From assembly GCA_019242135.1 (NCBI GenBank), contig JAFAWC010000544.1, positions 1-5,283 on the forward strand: DNA of 5,283 nt, given 5' to 3'. Below the pieces are notes generated by a model. That model was not told where the DNA came from. It did no database searches and was given only the letters and a program-made list of their open reading frames with translations. Each line of letters opens with the position of its first letter. Within the stretch, counting starts at the first letter, position 1. The stretch is from Mycobacteriaceae bacterium. GTDB taxonomy: Bacteria; Actinomycetota; Actinomycetes; Mycobacteriales; Mycobacteriaceae. Positions 1 through 5,275 of this stretch are shown in pieces. The translations under genes were made by a program, and so were the position numbers.

Positions 1-896
1 TGGATGATAGGGCCGAACCACTGCATCATCCGGTGTTTGACATCGACCGGGCACGGCGCGGCGGCGTGGATCACGCACTCGAGATTGGACACGTCGTAGC
101 GCTGCCGGACTTCCGGCGGCAGCTTGAGCATGCGCACAAACATGGTCGGCACGAACTGGGCGTGGGTGACGCGGTAGATCTCGATCAGTCGCAAAACCGT
201 CTCGGCGTCAAACTTCGTCATCACAACCGCAGCCGCGCCGACTCGCTGCACGGCCATGGTGTAGTTGATCCCGGCCGCGTGGTAGAGCGGCGCCGGGGAC
301 AAATACACGCTCGCTTCGGTCATCTTGTAGTGGTGACGAAGCGCCATCTCGAGGACCGCCTGAGCCCAGGAGCCGTTCCCGTCGGTGGGAAGGGGCCGAC
401 GAACGGCTTTCGGCCGCCCGGTGGTGCCTGACGAGTACAGCATCTCCGAACCGTCCGACAACGGCGGAGCGTCGCCTGCTGCAGACACGGCGTCGTCGTA
501 GGAACGCCAACCGGGCAGGCCCCCACCGACGCTGACGTGCACGTCGACGTTGGCTTCTTTGATCCGCGACGCAATCGCAGGGTATGACGCGTCGACGAAC
601 ACCGCCCTCGCCTCGGAGTCGCCGACGACGTAGGCGACTTCATCAGCAGTGAAGTGGGTGTTCACCGCGCTGTAGTACAGCCCGGAAAGCTGACAGCCCC
701 AAGCGATCTCGAGGAACTCTCGGCGGTTCGGCAACACGAGGGCCACCCCGTCACCGCGTCGGAGCCCCGCCTCGTGAAGCAGTGCGGCAACCCGTCGGCT
801 CCTCGCGTACAACTCGCCGTAGGAGGTGGGTTCGCCGTCCCCGACGATCAGGGCCGGGGACGACGCGGCGCTGTCCGCATGGTCAGCGATGTTCAT
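1..896 (-). CDS. Acyl-CoA synthetase / AMP-dependent ligase (ANL superfamily), C-terminus outside window
   Basis: I translated this minus-strand frame from the ATG at 896 to the left edge: 298 codons without a stop, about 55-60% of a typical acyl-CoA synthetase. The N-terminal part has TSYGELYARSRRVAALL (24-40), RRGDGVALVLPNRREFLEI (46-64), and a GLYYSAVNTHFTADEVAYVV segment (72-91) typical of FadD-like ligases. The AMP-binding P-loop YSSGTTGRPKAV is at 154-165. Further on come the aromatic segment PLYHAAGIN (203-211), the THAQFVPTMFVRML region (244-257) and IHAAAPCP (276-283), which is the start of the adenine-binding A5 region. The enzyme should adenylate a carboxylic acid with ATP and transfer it to CoA; the acid is unknown. 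The P-loop has Ala164 where Gly is usual (PKG). The start is 7 nt after the crotonase stop. It has only a weak GGCGG-like Shine-Dalgarno, so it may depend on translational coupling. It resembles mycobacterial FadD-type synthetases, but I do not assign a number. Confidence 0.92.
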   Translation of the reverse strand, partial: MNIADHADSAASSPALIVGDGEPTSYGELYARSRRVAALLHEAGLRRGDGVALVLPNRREFLEIAWGCQLSGLYYSAVNTHFTADEVAYVVGDSEARAVFVDASYPAIASRIKEANVDVHVSVGGGLPGWRSYDDAVSAAGDAPPLSDGSEMLYSSGTTGRPKAVRRPLPTDGNGSWAQAVLEMALRHHYKMTEASVYLSPAPLYHAAGINYTMAVQRVGAAAVVMTKFDAETVLRLIEIYRVTHAQFVPTMFVRMLKLPPEVRQRYDVSNLECVIHAAAPCPVDVKHRMMQWFGPII

Positions 897-903
897 GGGC
901 CGC

Positions 904-1776
904 CTATGTGGCCGCCGAGCCGTCGGAGGATGCGGCGGCCGCGGCCTGACGCTGCGCCATCTCCGACGGCATGATCTTGCCCTTGAGCACCTGCTGGACC
1001 AGGGCCTGCACGTCGGCACTCAGCGACGCGAGCGCCACCAGGTCGTTGGAGCTCTGCCAGTGCACACGCATCCCCATCAGCTCCCACGCCCGCTTGAGGT
1101 TCGCCTTTGTCGCCAACAACGTGGTCAGCGGGGCCTGGGCGATGTGACGGGCGACCGCATCGACCCGTGCATCGAGTTCCGCGCGGGGGACCACCTCATT
1201 GACGAGACCGACGGCGAGGGCTTTTTGGGCGTCAATGACCTCGTTCATGTACAGGTAATAGGCCGCGCGCCGCCAGTTCATGAAGACCCACGGCTCGATC
1301 GAGCATTCCCCGGACGGCATGCCGAATCCCTGCAGCGGCGGGTACTGGAAATAGGCATCGTCGGATGCAATAACGATGTCGGTGGTCAGACCGTAATGCG
1401 TGCCGCCACCGACGCAGTACCCGTGCACCTGCGCGATCGTCGGTTTGGAGAACTCCCACAAGTTCAGAACTGGCTTGACGAACAGGTCGGTCTGGGGCTT
1501 CCACGGAGTGCCCGTGTGTTTGAAGCCCTCGACGAACTCCGGGTAGTCCTGCGCGTTGTTGCCGATGGCGTGGCCCGAGCAGAAGCCCTTACCGTTGGCC
1601 TTCACAATCAGGACCTTGATGTCGTAGTCGCGATCTGCGTCGGCCAGCGCGGCATCGACCTCCTCGACGAGCTTCTGGTCCTGGGCGTTGGCCTTCTCGG
1701 GCCAGTTGAGCGTGACACGCGCAATAGCGCCGGTCTTTTCGTAGACAGTGCGTTCGCCGGTCTGGTTGCAATCCAT
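904..1776 (-). CDS. Crotonase-fold protein (enoyl-CoA hydratase/isomerase family), atypical active site
   Basis: The protein has 290 residues. The crotonase signature is clear: VTLNWPEKAN (21-30) at the first strands, VLIVKANGKGFCSGHAIG (55-72) forming the first oxyanion-hole region, and KPTIAQVHGYCVGGGTHYGLTTDIVIASDDAYF (111-143) forming the second. ALAVGLVNEVVP (186-197) and a helical C-terminus complete the fold. Substrates of the family are acyl-CoA thioesters held by the two backbone NH groups. Compared with rat mitochondrial enoyl-CoA hydratase, the two catalytic glutamates (144 and 164) appear to be replaced by His127 and Pro147. A classical hydratase reaction is therefore doubtful; isomerase, hydrolase, C-C lyase or other crotonase chemistry is possible. 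The segment 75-110 is rich in aromatics and longer than in short hydratases. The tail is Ala/Ser-rich. The ATG at 1776 follows AGGAG with 5 nt spacing. The gene lies 43 nt after the lipoyl gene and 7 nt before the acyl-CoA synthetase. Confidence 0.92.
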   Translation of the reverse strand: MDCNQTGERTVYEKTGAIARVTLNWPEKANAQDQKLVEEVDAALADADRDYDIKVLIVKANGKGFCSGHAIGNNAQDYPEFVEGFKHTGTPWKPQTDLFVKPVLNLWEFSKPTIAQVHGYCVGGGTHYGLTTDIVIASDDAYFQYPPLQGFGMPSGECSIEPWVFMNWRRAAYYLYMNEVIDAQKALAVGLVNEVVPRAELDARVDAVARHIAQAPLTTLLATKANLKRAWELMGMRVHWQSSNDLVALASLSADVQALVQQVLKGKIMPSEMAQRQAAAAASSDGSAAT

Positions 1777-1781
1777 GTTCT

Positions 1782-1786
1782 CTCCT
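1782..1786 (-). promoter_or_regulatory. Shine-Dalgarno site of the crotonase-fold gene
   Basis: Minus strand AGGAG lies 5 nt before the ATG at 1776, within CATAGGAGAG. It supports the start MDCNQTG and shows that this gene, unlike the lipoyl gene, has its own ribosome binding site after the 43-nt gap. Confidence 0.7.
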
Positions 1787-1798
1787 ATGACTTCTTTT

Positions 1799-1826
1799 TA
1801 TGGCTTTCCTATGGCTTTCCTATGGC
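1799..1826. repeat. 11-bp tandem repeat between the lipoyl and crotonase genes
   Basis: On the plus strand the unit TATGGCTTTCC occurs twice in direct succession (1799-1809 and 1810-1820), followed by a partial third copy, TATGGC (1821-1826). On the transcribed strand each unit reads GGAAAGCCATA, so CATAGGA recurs, and a further CATAGGA lies at 1783-1789 in the crotonase ribosome binding site. The lipoyl gene's TAG stop (1820-1822) is built from the junction of the second and third copies. The repeat may be a simple slippage duplication. Confidence 0.75.
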
Positions 1827-2056
1827 GTGATGATGCCGATCTGACCACCGATGTCGTAGGTGGCGCCTACTTCGCCGGTCCACTGCACGGTGCCCGAAGC
1901 GCCGGCCTGGATCTCCTGTTCCGCCTTCTCGGTGGCGATGACATAGAGCGGCGTGCCTTGCTCGACATGCTGGCCGTCCTCGACTAGTAGTTGCACGAGT
2001 TCGGCTTCGGATACGGCGACCGAGACGCGCGGGATGCGGATGACGAACTCAGCCAT
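1820..2056 (-). CDS. Free-standing lipoyl-domain carrier protein (E2-like, no acyltransferase domain)
   Basis: This 78-residue protein is essentially one lipoyl/biotinyl-type domain. The beta strand FVIRIPRV at the start, the E..LVQLLVEDGQHVEQGTPLYVIATEK core and the SGTVQW return strand follow the lipoyl fold. Lys44 in ATEKAEQEI corresponds to the lipoyl lysine of the E(T/S)DKA motif, at the expected hairpin turn. The closing segment VGATYDIGGQIGIITP is also typical. The TEK-A context and the neighbouring E1 genes favour lipoate over biotin. There is no peripheral-subunit-binding domain, no linker and no catalytic acyltransferase domain: the gene ends with TAG directly after the fold. The frame is open further upstream to 2353, inside E1 beta, but that part is arginine/serine-rich shadow sequence. 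The ATG at 2056 begins the domain naturally, overlaps the E1 beta stop by 8 bp and lacks a clear Shine-Dalgarno, so coupled translation is likely. It probably accepts the acyl group from E1. Confidence 0.9.
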   Translation of the reverse strand: MAEFVIRIPRVSVAVSEAELVQLLVEDGQHVEQGTPLYVIATEKAEQEIQAGASGTVQWTGEVGATYDIGGQIGIITP

Positions 2057-3053
2057 GCCGTTGGACCGCGGAGCGCTGAACGGTTCGCTGGGCGGCCGCG
2101 ACGATACGCGCCGGCGACGGGTAGACCTGCGCCTCAAGTGCGGCCGCGGCCGGGGTCGGGACGAACCGACCGCCCACCCGCTCGATGGGTGCTTCAAGCT
2201 CTCCGAATAGTTCGGATTGCAGAATCGCAGTGATCTCCGCCCCGGGGCCGGCGAATTGGACGGCGTCGTGCGTGACCACTGCCCGTCGGGTGCGGCGAAC
2301 CGACTCGACCATCGTCTCGACATCGAGCGGCACAAGCGTGCGCAGATCGACAACCTCGGCGCTCACGCCCTGCTCGTCGAGCGTCGCCGCGGCCGCGAGC
2401 GCGTCATGCACGCTGCGCCCGTAGCTGATCACCGTGACATCAGTCCCCGGCCGCTTGACCTCGGCGCGCCCAAGTGGGATCGAGAAGCCGGAACCGGTCG
2501 GCACCGGTCCTTTTCGGCCCTGCAGGCGGATCGTCTCCACGAACAGGCAGGGATCGTCGTCGAAGATCGCCGACGTCAGCAGGCCCTTTGCGTCCCGCGG
2601 GGTCGCCGGAACGATGACCTTCATACCGGGAATGTGCATGAACCAGGCCTCAAGTGTCTGCGAATGTGTCGCACCGGTGGCCAGCCCTCCGTACACCTGG
2701 GTGCGGATGGTGATCGGGGCGGTGGTCCGCCCGGCGGTCATGAACCGCAGCTTGGCCGCGTTGTTGATCAGCTGGTCGGCGGCGATGCCGATGAAGTCCA
2801 TAATCATGATCTCGGCGACCGGACGAAGACCGTCGATCGCCGCGCCGATCGCCGCCCCAACGATCGCCGCCTCGGAGATGGGAGTGTCGAGCACCCGGTC
2901 GTGGCCGTACTTCGTCGACAGACCGGCGGTCGGGCCGGACGCCCCGGGGTCGGCGATGTCCTCGCCGAGCAAAAACACCCGGTCGTCGGCCTGCAGCGCC
3001 TGGTCGAGCGCGAGGTTCAGCGCCTCGCGCATCGTCATTTCTTTCTCGTCCAT
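2049..3053 (-). CDS. Thiamine-diphosphate dehydrogenase E1 component, beta subunit
   Basis: The protein has 334 residues, full length for an E1 beta subunit. The N-terminal pyrimidine-binding domain contains LLGEDIA (28-34), DTPISEAAIVGAAIGAA (56-72, with Glu61 as the ThDP N1' activating glutamate) and GLRPVAEIM.MDF (75-87). GATHSQTLEAWF (127-138) carries the active-site-type His130. HIPGMKVIVPATPRDAKGLL (140-159) follows. The C-terminal transketolase domain has DVTVISYG (205-212), VVDLRTLVPLD (234-244) and GPGAEITA (269-276). It pairs with the alpha subunit encoded just upstream; the gap is 11 nt. The Shine-Dalgarno GAGGA overlaps the E1 alpha stop codon and lies 8 nt before this ATG. That supports M1 over the in-frame ATGs at codons 6 and 8. 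Its last codons overlap the lipoyl gene by 8 bp. The motifs match the acetoin/pyruvate dehydrogenase beta family without clear gaps. Confidence 0.95.
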   Translation of the reverse strand: MDEKEMTMREALNLALDQALQADDRVFLLGEDIADPGASGPTAGLSTKYGHDRVLDTPISEAAIVGAAIGAAIDGLRPVAEIMIMDFIGIAADQLINNAAKLRFMTAGRTTAPITIRTQVYGGLATGATHSQTLEAWFMHIPGMKVIVPATPRDAKGLLTSAIFDDDPCLFVETIRLQGRKGPVPTGSGFSIPLGRAEVKRPGTDVTVISYGRSVHDALAAAATLDEQGVSAEVVDLRTLVPLDVETMVESVRRTRRAVVTHDAVQFAGPGAEITAILQSELFGELEAPIERVGGRFVPTPAAAALEAQVYPSPARIVAAAQRTVQRSAVQRHG

Positions 3054-3061
3054 GACCGTCG

Positions 3062-3066
3062 TCCTC
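3062..3066 (-). promoter_or_regulatory. Shine-Dalgarno site of E1 beta, overlapping the E1 alpha stop
   Basis: Minus strand GAGGA lies 8 nt before the E1 beta ATG and overlaps the E1 alpha TGA (TGAGGA). Ribosomes ending E1 alpha could restart here, which would help match the two subunits in amount. Confidence 0.65.
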
Positions 3067-4045
3067 AGGCGGGGAACGTGATCGGGGTGGCATACACATC
3101 TCGGTCGAGCTCATCGATCGCCGGTGAATCGGCGCTCATCACCTTCTGCAGCGCCGCCTCGACCGTTTCAGCGGCGGCGTCGTCGATGCGGGTGAGTTCG
3201 TCTTCACCGCAGATGCCGGCGTCGGCGAGGCGTGTGCGAAACCGGGGCACTGGGTCGGCGGCCATCGCCGCCGCCAGCTGCTGCTTGGGGATGTAGGGCA
3301 TTCGGTCACCGAAGTAGTGGCCGCGGAAGCGAAATGTCACGCACTCGACGAGCGTGGGGCCGTCACCGCGGCGTGCCCGGTCCAAGGCCTCATCCAGCGC
3401 GGTCACCACAGCCAGCGGGTCGTTGCCATCGACCCGGACACCGGGCATGCCGTAACCGGCTGCCCGGTCGGCGACACGGTCGAGCTTCATCGTGTCCGCG
3501 GTCGGCGTCATCTCCGCGAACTGGTTGTTCTGGCACACCAGAACCATCGGAAGGTCCCACAGCGCGGCCAGGTTCGCCGCCTCATGGAAGGAGCCGGTGT
3601 TCGTGGCACCGTCGCCGAAGCTGACAACGGTGACGCGGTCGAGGCCCTTGCGTTTCGCCGCCATCGCCAGCCCGACGCCTACCGGCGGCCCGGCGCCGAC
3701 GATCCCGGTCGAAAGCATCACGCCCTTGGCGGGATTGGCGATGTGCATCGTGCCGCCCTTGCCGCGGCTCGCGCCGACGACACGGCCCATCATCTCGCCG
3801 TAGATCTCCTCCAGTGGAACGCCCTTGCCGATGAGGTCGTGCAGCCCCCGATAGGTGGTCACCAGCTGATCATCGGGACGCAGCGATACGCCCATCGCGG
3901 CCGCGATCGCCTCCTGTCCCCGCGAGGGCCAGTACACGCACATGAATTCGCCGGTGGCGATGCCCTTGCTGAGCCGGTCATCGGCGGCTTTCATCAACAC
4001 CATCAACTCGTAGATGCGCCGCTGGACTTCTGGCGAACGTGTCAT
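3065..4045 (-). CDS. Thiamine-diphosphate dehydrogenase E1 component, alpha subunit (acetoin/2-oxoacid type)
   Basis: This 326-residue protein is the normal length for an E1 alpha of the PDH/acetoin/branched-chain dehydrogenase family. GQEA is at 43-46, and SRGKGGTMHIA at 93-103 matches the conserved KG.GG.MH segment. The ThDP/Mg motif runs from GDG at 144-146 to NN at 173-174. The phosphate-binding loop region RFRGHYFGD is at 239-247, with His243 in the usual position. With E1 beta it should form an alpha2beta2 enzyme that decarboxylates a 2-oxo acid or cleaves an acyloin and passes the acyl group to lipoate. The loop shape RGH..GD and the short length are closer to acetoin dehydrogenase-type than to eukaryotic PDH E1 alpha, but the substrate cannot be read from sequence. 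In place of the family's H-L-x-x-GQEA and Y-R-x-H-G histidines it has Trp39 and Leu68 (VYWPSRGQEA, TYRGLHDLI). No strong Shine-Dalgarno is seen; the start is coupled to the preceding gene by a 4-bp ATGA overlap. Confidence 0.94.
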   Translation of the reverse strand: MTRSPEVQRRIYELMVLMKAADDRLSKGIATGEFMCVYWPSRGQEAIAAAMGVSLRPDDQLVTTYRGLHDLIGKGVPLEEIYGEMMGRVVGASRGKGGTMHIANPAKGVMLSTGIVGAGPPVGVGLAMAAKRKGLDRVTVVSFGDGATNTGSFHEAANLAALWDLPMVLVCQNNQFAEMTPTADTMKLDRVADRAAGYGMPGVRVDGNDPLAVVTALDEALDRARRGDGPTLVECVTFRFRGHYFGDRMPYIPKQQLAAAMAADPVPRFRTRLADAGICGEDELTRIDDAAAETVEAALQKVMSADSPAIDELDRDVYATPITFPA

Positions 4046-4362
4046 GGCCCGTACGACCCGATCTCGCGGTAGACATGCGGGACCGGCGGGGTGTCCATGT
4101 TCAGCAGCTCGATCGACGACATCTTGCCACTAGCACCGAGCTCCGAAAGCCGTCGCACCGCCGCATCGAGATCATCACAGTCAAGCTCATAGATCGCGAT
4201 GAACGGCCCCTTGCCGTCGGTCGGCGCGAAGCGGCGCGCGGACACGATTCCGTCAACCGACACGATCTCGGCCAGATGAACGTCGTTGTACCAGTGGTGA
4301 TAATCCGCTTCACGATCCGGTGACACCGGCATCGTCTCCACATAGATGATCCCTCTGGGCAT
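4042..4362 (-). CDS. Small EthD-like / dimeric alpha-beta barrel protein
   Basis: The protein has 106 residues. The segment YHHWYNDVHLAEI (residues 21-33), followed by GIVSARRF (38-45), resembles the WY..VHLPE...PGF.SA.RF signature of EthD-like, ferredoxin-fold dimeric barrel proteins. An initial beta strand (GIIYVETMPV), a strand FIAIYEL (54-60) and a helix around 64-76 fit that fold. I see no signal peptide or membrane segment. Family members are small oxygenases, cyclases, isomerases or proteins of unknown role, so no reaction can be assigned. The reading frame is open further upstream to 4485, but the ATG at 4362 is chosen for two reasons: GGAGAG lies 8 nt before it, and the upstream extension would overlap the SDR and is not protein-like for this family. 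Its TGA overlaps the E1 alpha ATG (ATGA), so it is probably translated together with E1 alpha. Its role may be tied to the substrate or product of that enzyme. Confidence 0.82.
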   Translation of the reverse strand: MPRGIIYVETMPVSPDREADYHHWYNDVHLAEIVSVDGIVSARRFAPTDGKGPFIAIYELDCDDLDAAVRRLSELGASGKMSSIELLNMDTPPVPHVYREIGSYGP

Positions 4363-4370
4363 GCTCACCT

Positions 4371-4376
4371 CTCTCC
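4371..4376 (-). promoter_or_regulatory. Shine-Dalgarno site deciding the start of the EthD-like gene
   Basis: Read on the minus strand this is GGAGAG, 8 nt before the ATG at 4362. It touches the TAG stop of the SDR (ATAGGAGAG). It decides the start at MPRGIIY rather than any upstream in-frame ATG inside the SDR gene. Confidence 0.7.
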
Positions 4377-5239
4377 TATCCCCCTGACCACGGCTTAACC
4401 TTGAGGAAGCCGCCCGCATCGACGCGCAGTTGCTGGCCGGTGATGTAGCGGGCCGCATCGCTGGCGAGAAACAACACGGCCTCACTGATGTCCTCGGGTT
4501 CGACGTAGGGAACCGGCATCGCCTGCACGACAGGGAAAACCGGCTCGGCGTCCTCGCGGGTCGGGTTCTTCAAGTCCGGCCGGAACGCTCGGTACATCGG
4601 TGCACTGTGCAGCATGTCGGTGTTGACGTTAGTCGGGTGAATGGCATTCATGCGGATGGAAAACGGAGCGAGCGCCAAGGCGAAGTCGTTGACGTAATGT
4701 GCGCCAGCCAGTTTCGCAAAGGCGTACCCGGCGCCGCCGGGACCACCGTCGATACCGGTGGTGTTCATCGACGACATAAATGCTGCGTTCGATCCCGTCA
4801 CGATGATCGACGCCCCGGCCTGCAGGTGCTTAAGGCTCGCGTGCACGAGATTCACGACACCGACCAGGTCTACGTCGACGGCGTCGGCGAACGCCTGCGG
4901 GGGCAGGCCGGCGGTCAGCGGGCAGATGCCCGCGTTGGCCACCACGATGTCGAGGTGGCCGAACTCGGCGACGCCCCGGTCGATCGCTTTCGCCAGCGCG
5001 GCGCGGTCACGGACATCGGCGATCTCGGTGAACGCGCGCTGTCCCTCCTTCTCCACCAGCCGGGCGGTCTCGTCGAGATCTTCGGGCCGGGCGAGCGGAT
5101 ACTCGTTGGTCTCGATGTCTTCGCATAGGTCCACGGCGATGATGTCGGCACCCTCGCCAGCGAGCATCCGCGCGTGCGACCGTCCCTGACCACGGGCGGC
5201 TCCGCTGATCAGCGCCACCTTGCCGGTCACCCTGCCCAT
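4376..5239 (-). CDS. Mycofactocin-type short-chain dehydrogenase/reductase (SDR)
   Basis: This 287-residue protein is predicted to be a cytosolic NAD-dependent alcohol/ketone oxidoreductase with a Rossmann fold. The cofactor glycine motif GAARGQG is at residues 13-19, followed by the SHA segment. An acidic strand end, IAVDLCEDI, lies near residues 34-42. NAG is at 102-104, Ser150 follows the ITVTG-type strand, and YAFAK gives Tyr172/Lys176. HPTNVNTDM is near 201-209. The motif GAARGQGRSHA, the CEDI segment and the PLA.PEDL.ET segment are hallmarks of the mycofactocin-coupled SDR group (TIGR03971, carveol dehydrogenase-like), in which the nicotinamide cofactor is bound tightly and re-oxidised through mycofactocin. 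The length fits that group. One oddity is Asp124 where the catalytic-tetrad Asn normally sits (VDVDLVG instead of V.NL.G). The ATG is preceded by AGGAGG with 6 nt spacing, which supports this start. It is the first gene visible in the operon, 13 nt before the next ATG. The fold is certain; the substrate is unknown. Confidence 0.93.
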   Translation of the reverse strand: MGRVTGKVALISGAARGQGRSHARMLAGEGADIIAVDLCEDIETNEYPLARPEDLDETARLVEKEGQRAFTEIADVRDRAALAKAIDRGVAEFGHLDIVVANAGICPLTAGLPPQAFADAVDVDLVGVVNLVHASLKHLQAGASIIVTGSNAAFMSSMNTTGIDGGPGGAGYAFAKLAGAHYVNDFALALAPFSIRMNAIHPTNVNTDMLHSAPMYRAFRPDLKNPTREDAEPVFPVVQAMPVPYVEPEDISEAVLFLASDAARYITGQQLRVDAGGFLKVKPWSGG

Positions 5240-5245
5240 CGTGTC

Positions 5246-5251
5246 CCTCCT
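5246..5251 (-). promoter_or_regulatory. Strong Shine-Dalgarno site of the SDR gene
   Basis: Read on the minus strand this is AGGAGG, 6 nt before the SDR ATG at 5239. It is the best ribosome binding site in the window. That agrees with the SDR being the first gene, or an early gene, of the transcript, while several downstream genes depend on overlap. It fixes the SDR start at MGRVTGK. Confidence 0.8.
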
Positions 5252-5254
5252 CTG

Positions 5255-5275
5255 GGTGTGCTACACCGTCAGCAC
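5255..5275. promoter_or_regulatory. Inverted repeats just upstream of the SDR ribosome binding site
   Basis: On the plus strand, GGTGT and ACACC (5255-5259 and 5263-5267) form a perfect 5-bp inverted repeat around GCT. A second pair, GTGCT (5258-5262) and AGCAC (5271-5275), overlaps it. The position, directly before the operon's strong ribosome binding site, would suit an operator or a small 5' leader hairpin. The arms are short and could arise by chance, and the promoter itself is not visible in the 44 bases available. Confidence 0.3.

Noticed and set aside
1777..1819. Possible terminator or internal promoter in the 43-nt gap between the lipoyl and crotonase genes
   Set aside because: I see direct repeats but no stem-loop followed by a T-run on the transcribed strand, and no convincing -10/-35 pair. 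Continued transcription is the simpler reading.
826..1830. Plus-strand open frame of 334 codons opposite the crotonase gene
   Set aside because: It is antisense to a clearly recognisable crotonase-fold gene, has no family-like motifs, and is rich in Arg, Gly, His and Val as expected for a shadow frame in GC-rich DNA.
1820..2056. Small carrier read as a biotin carrier (BCCP) instead of a lipoyl protein
   Set aside because: The modified lysine context is T-E-K-A rather than the M-K-M of biotin domains, and E1 alpha and beta genes are directly adjacent.
2057..2353. N-terminal extension of the lipoyl protein (99 more residues)
   Set aside because: The extension lies wholly inside E1 beta in another frame, is Arg/Ser/Pro-rich and lacks a domain. 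The lipoyl fold begins right at the ATG at 2056.
2217..3296. Plus-strand open frame of 359 codons opposite E1 beta and the end of E1 alpha
   Set aside because: It crosses two well-supported minus-strand genes, has low-complexity Arg/Gly/Asp composition and no convincing start site. It is a long shadow frame typical of high-GC coding DNA.
3317..4072. Plus-strand open frame of 251 codons opposite E1 alpha
   Set aside because: The complementary strand encodes E1 alpha with intact ThDP motifs. This frame shows no domain and is His/Arg/Gly-rich.
4363..4485. N-terminal extension of the EthD-like protein (41 more residues)
   Set aside because: It overlaps the SDR coding end, is not family-like, and would ignore the well-placed GGAGAG before the ATG at 4362.
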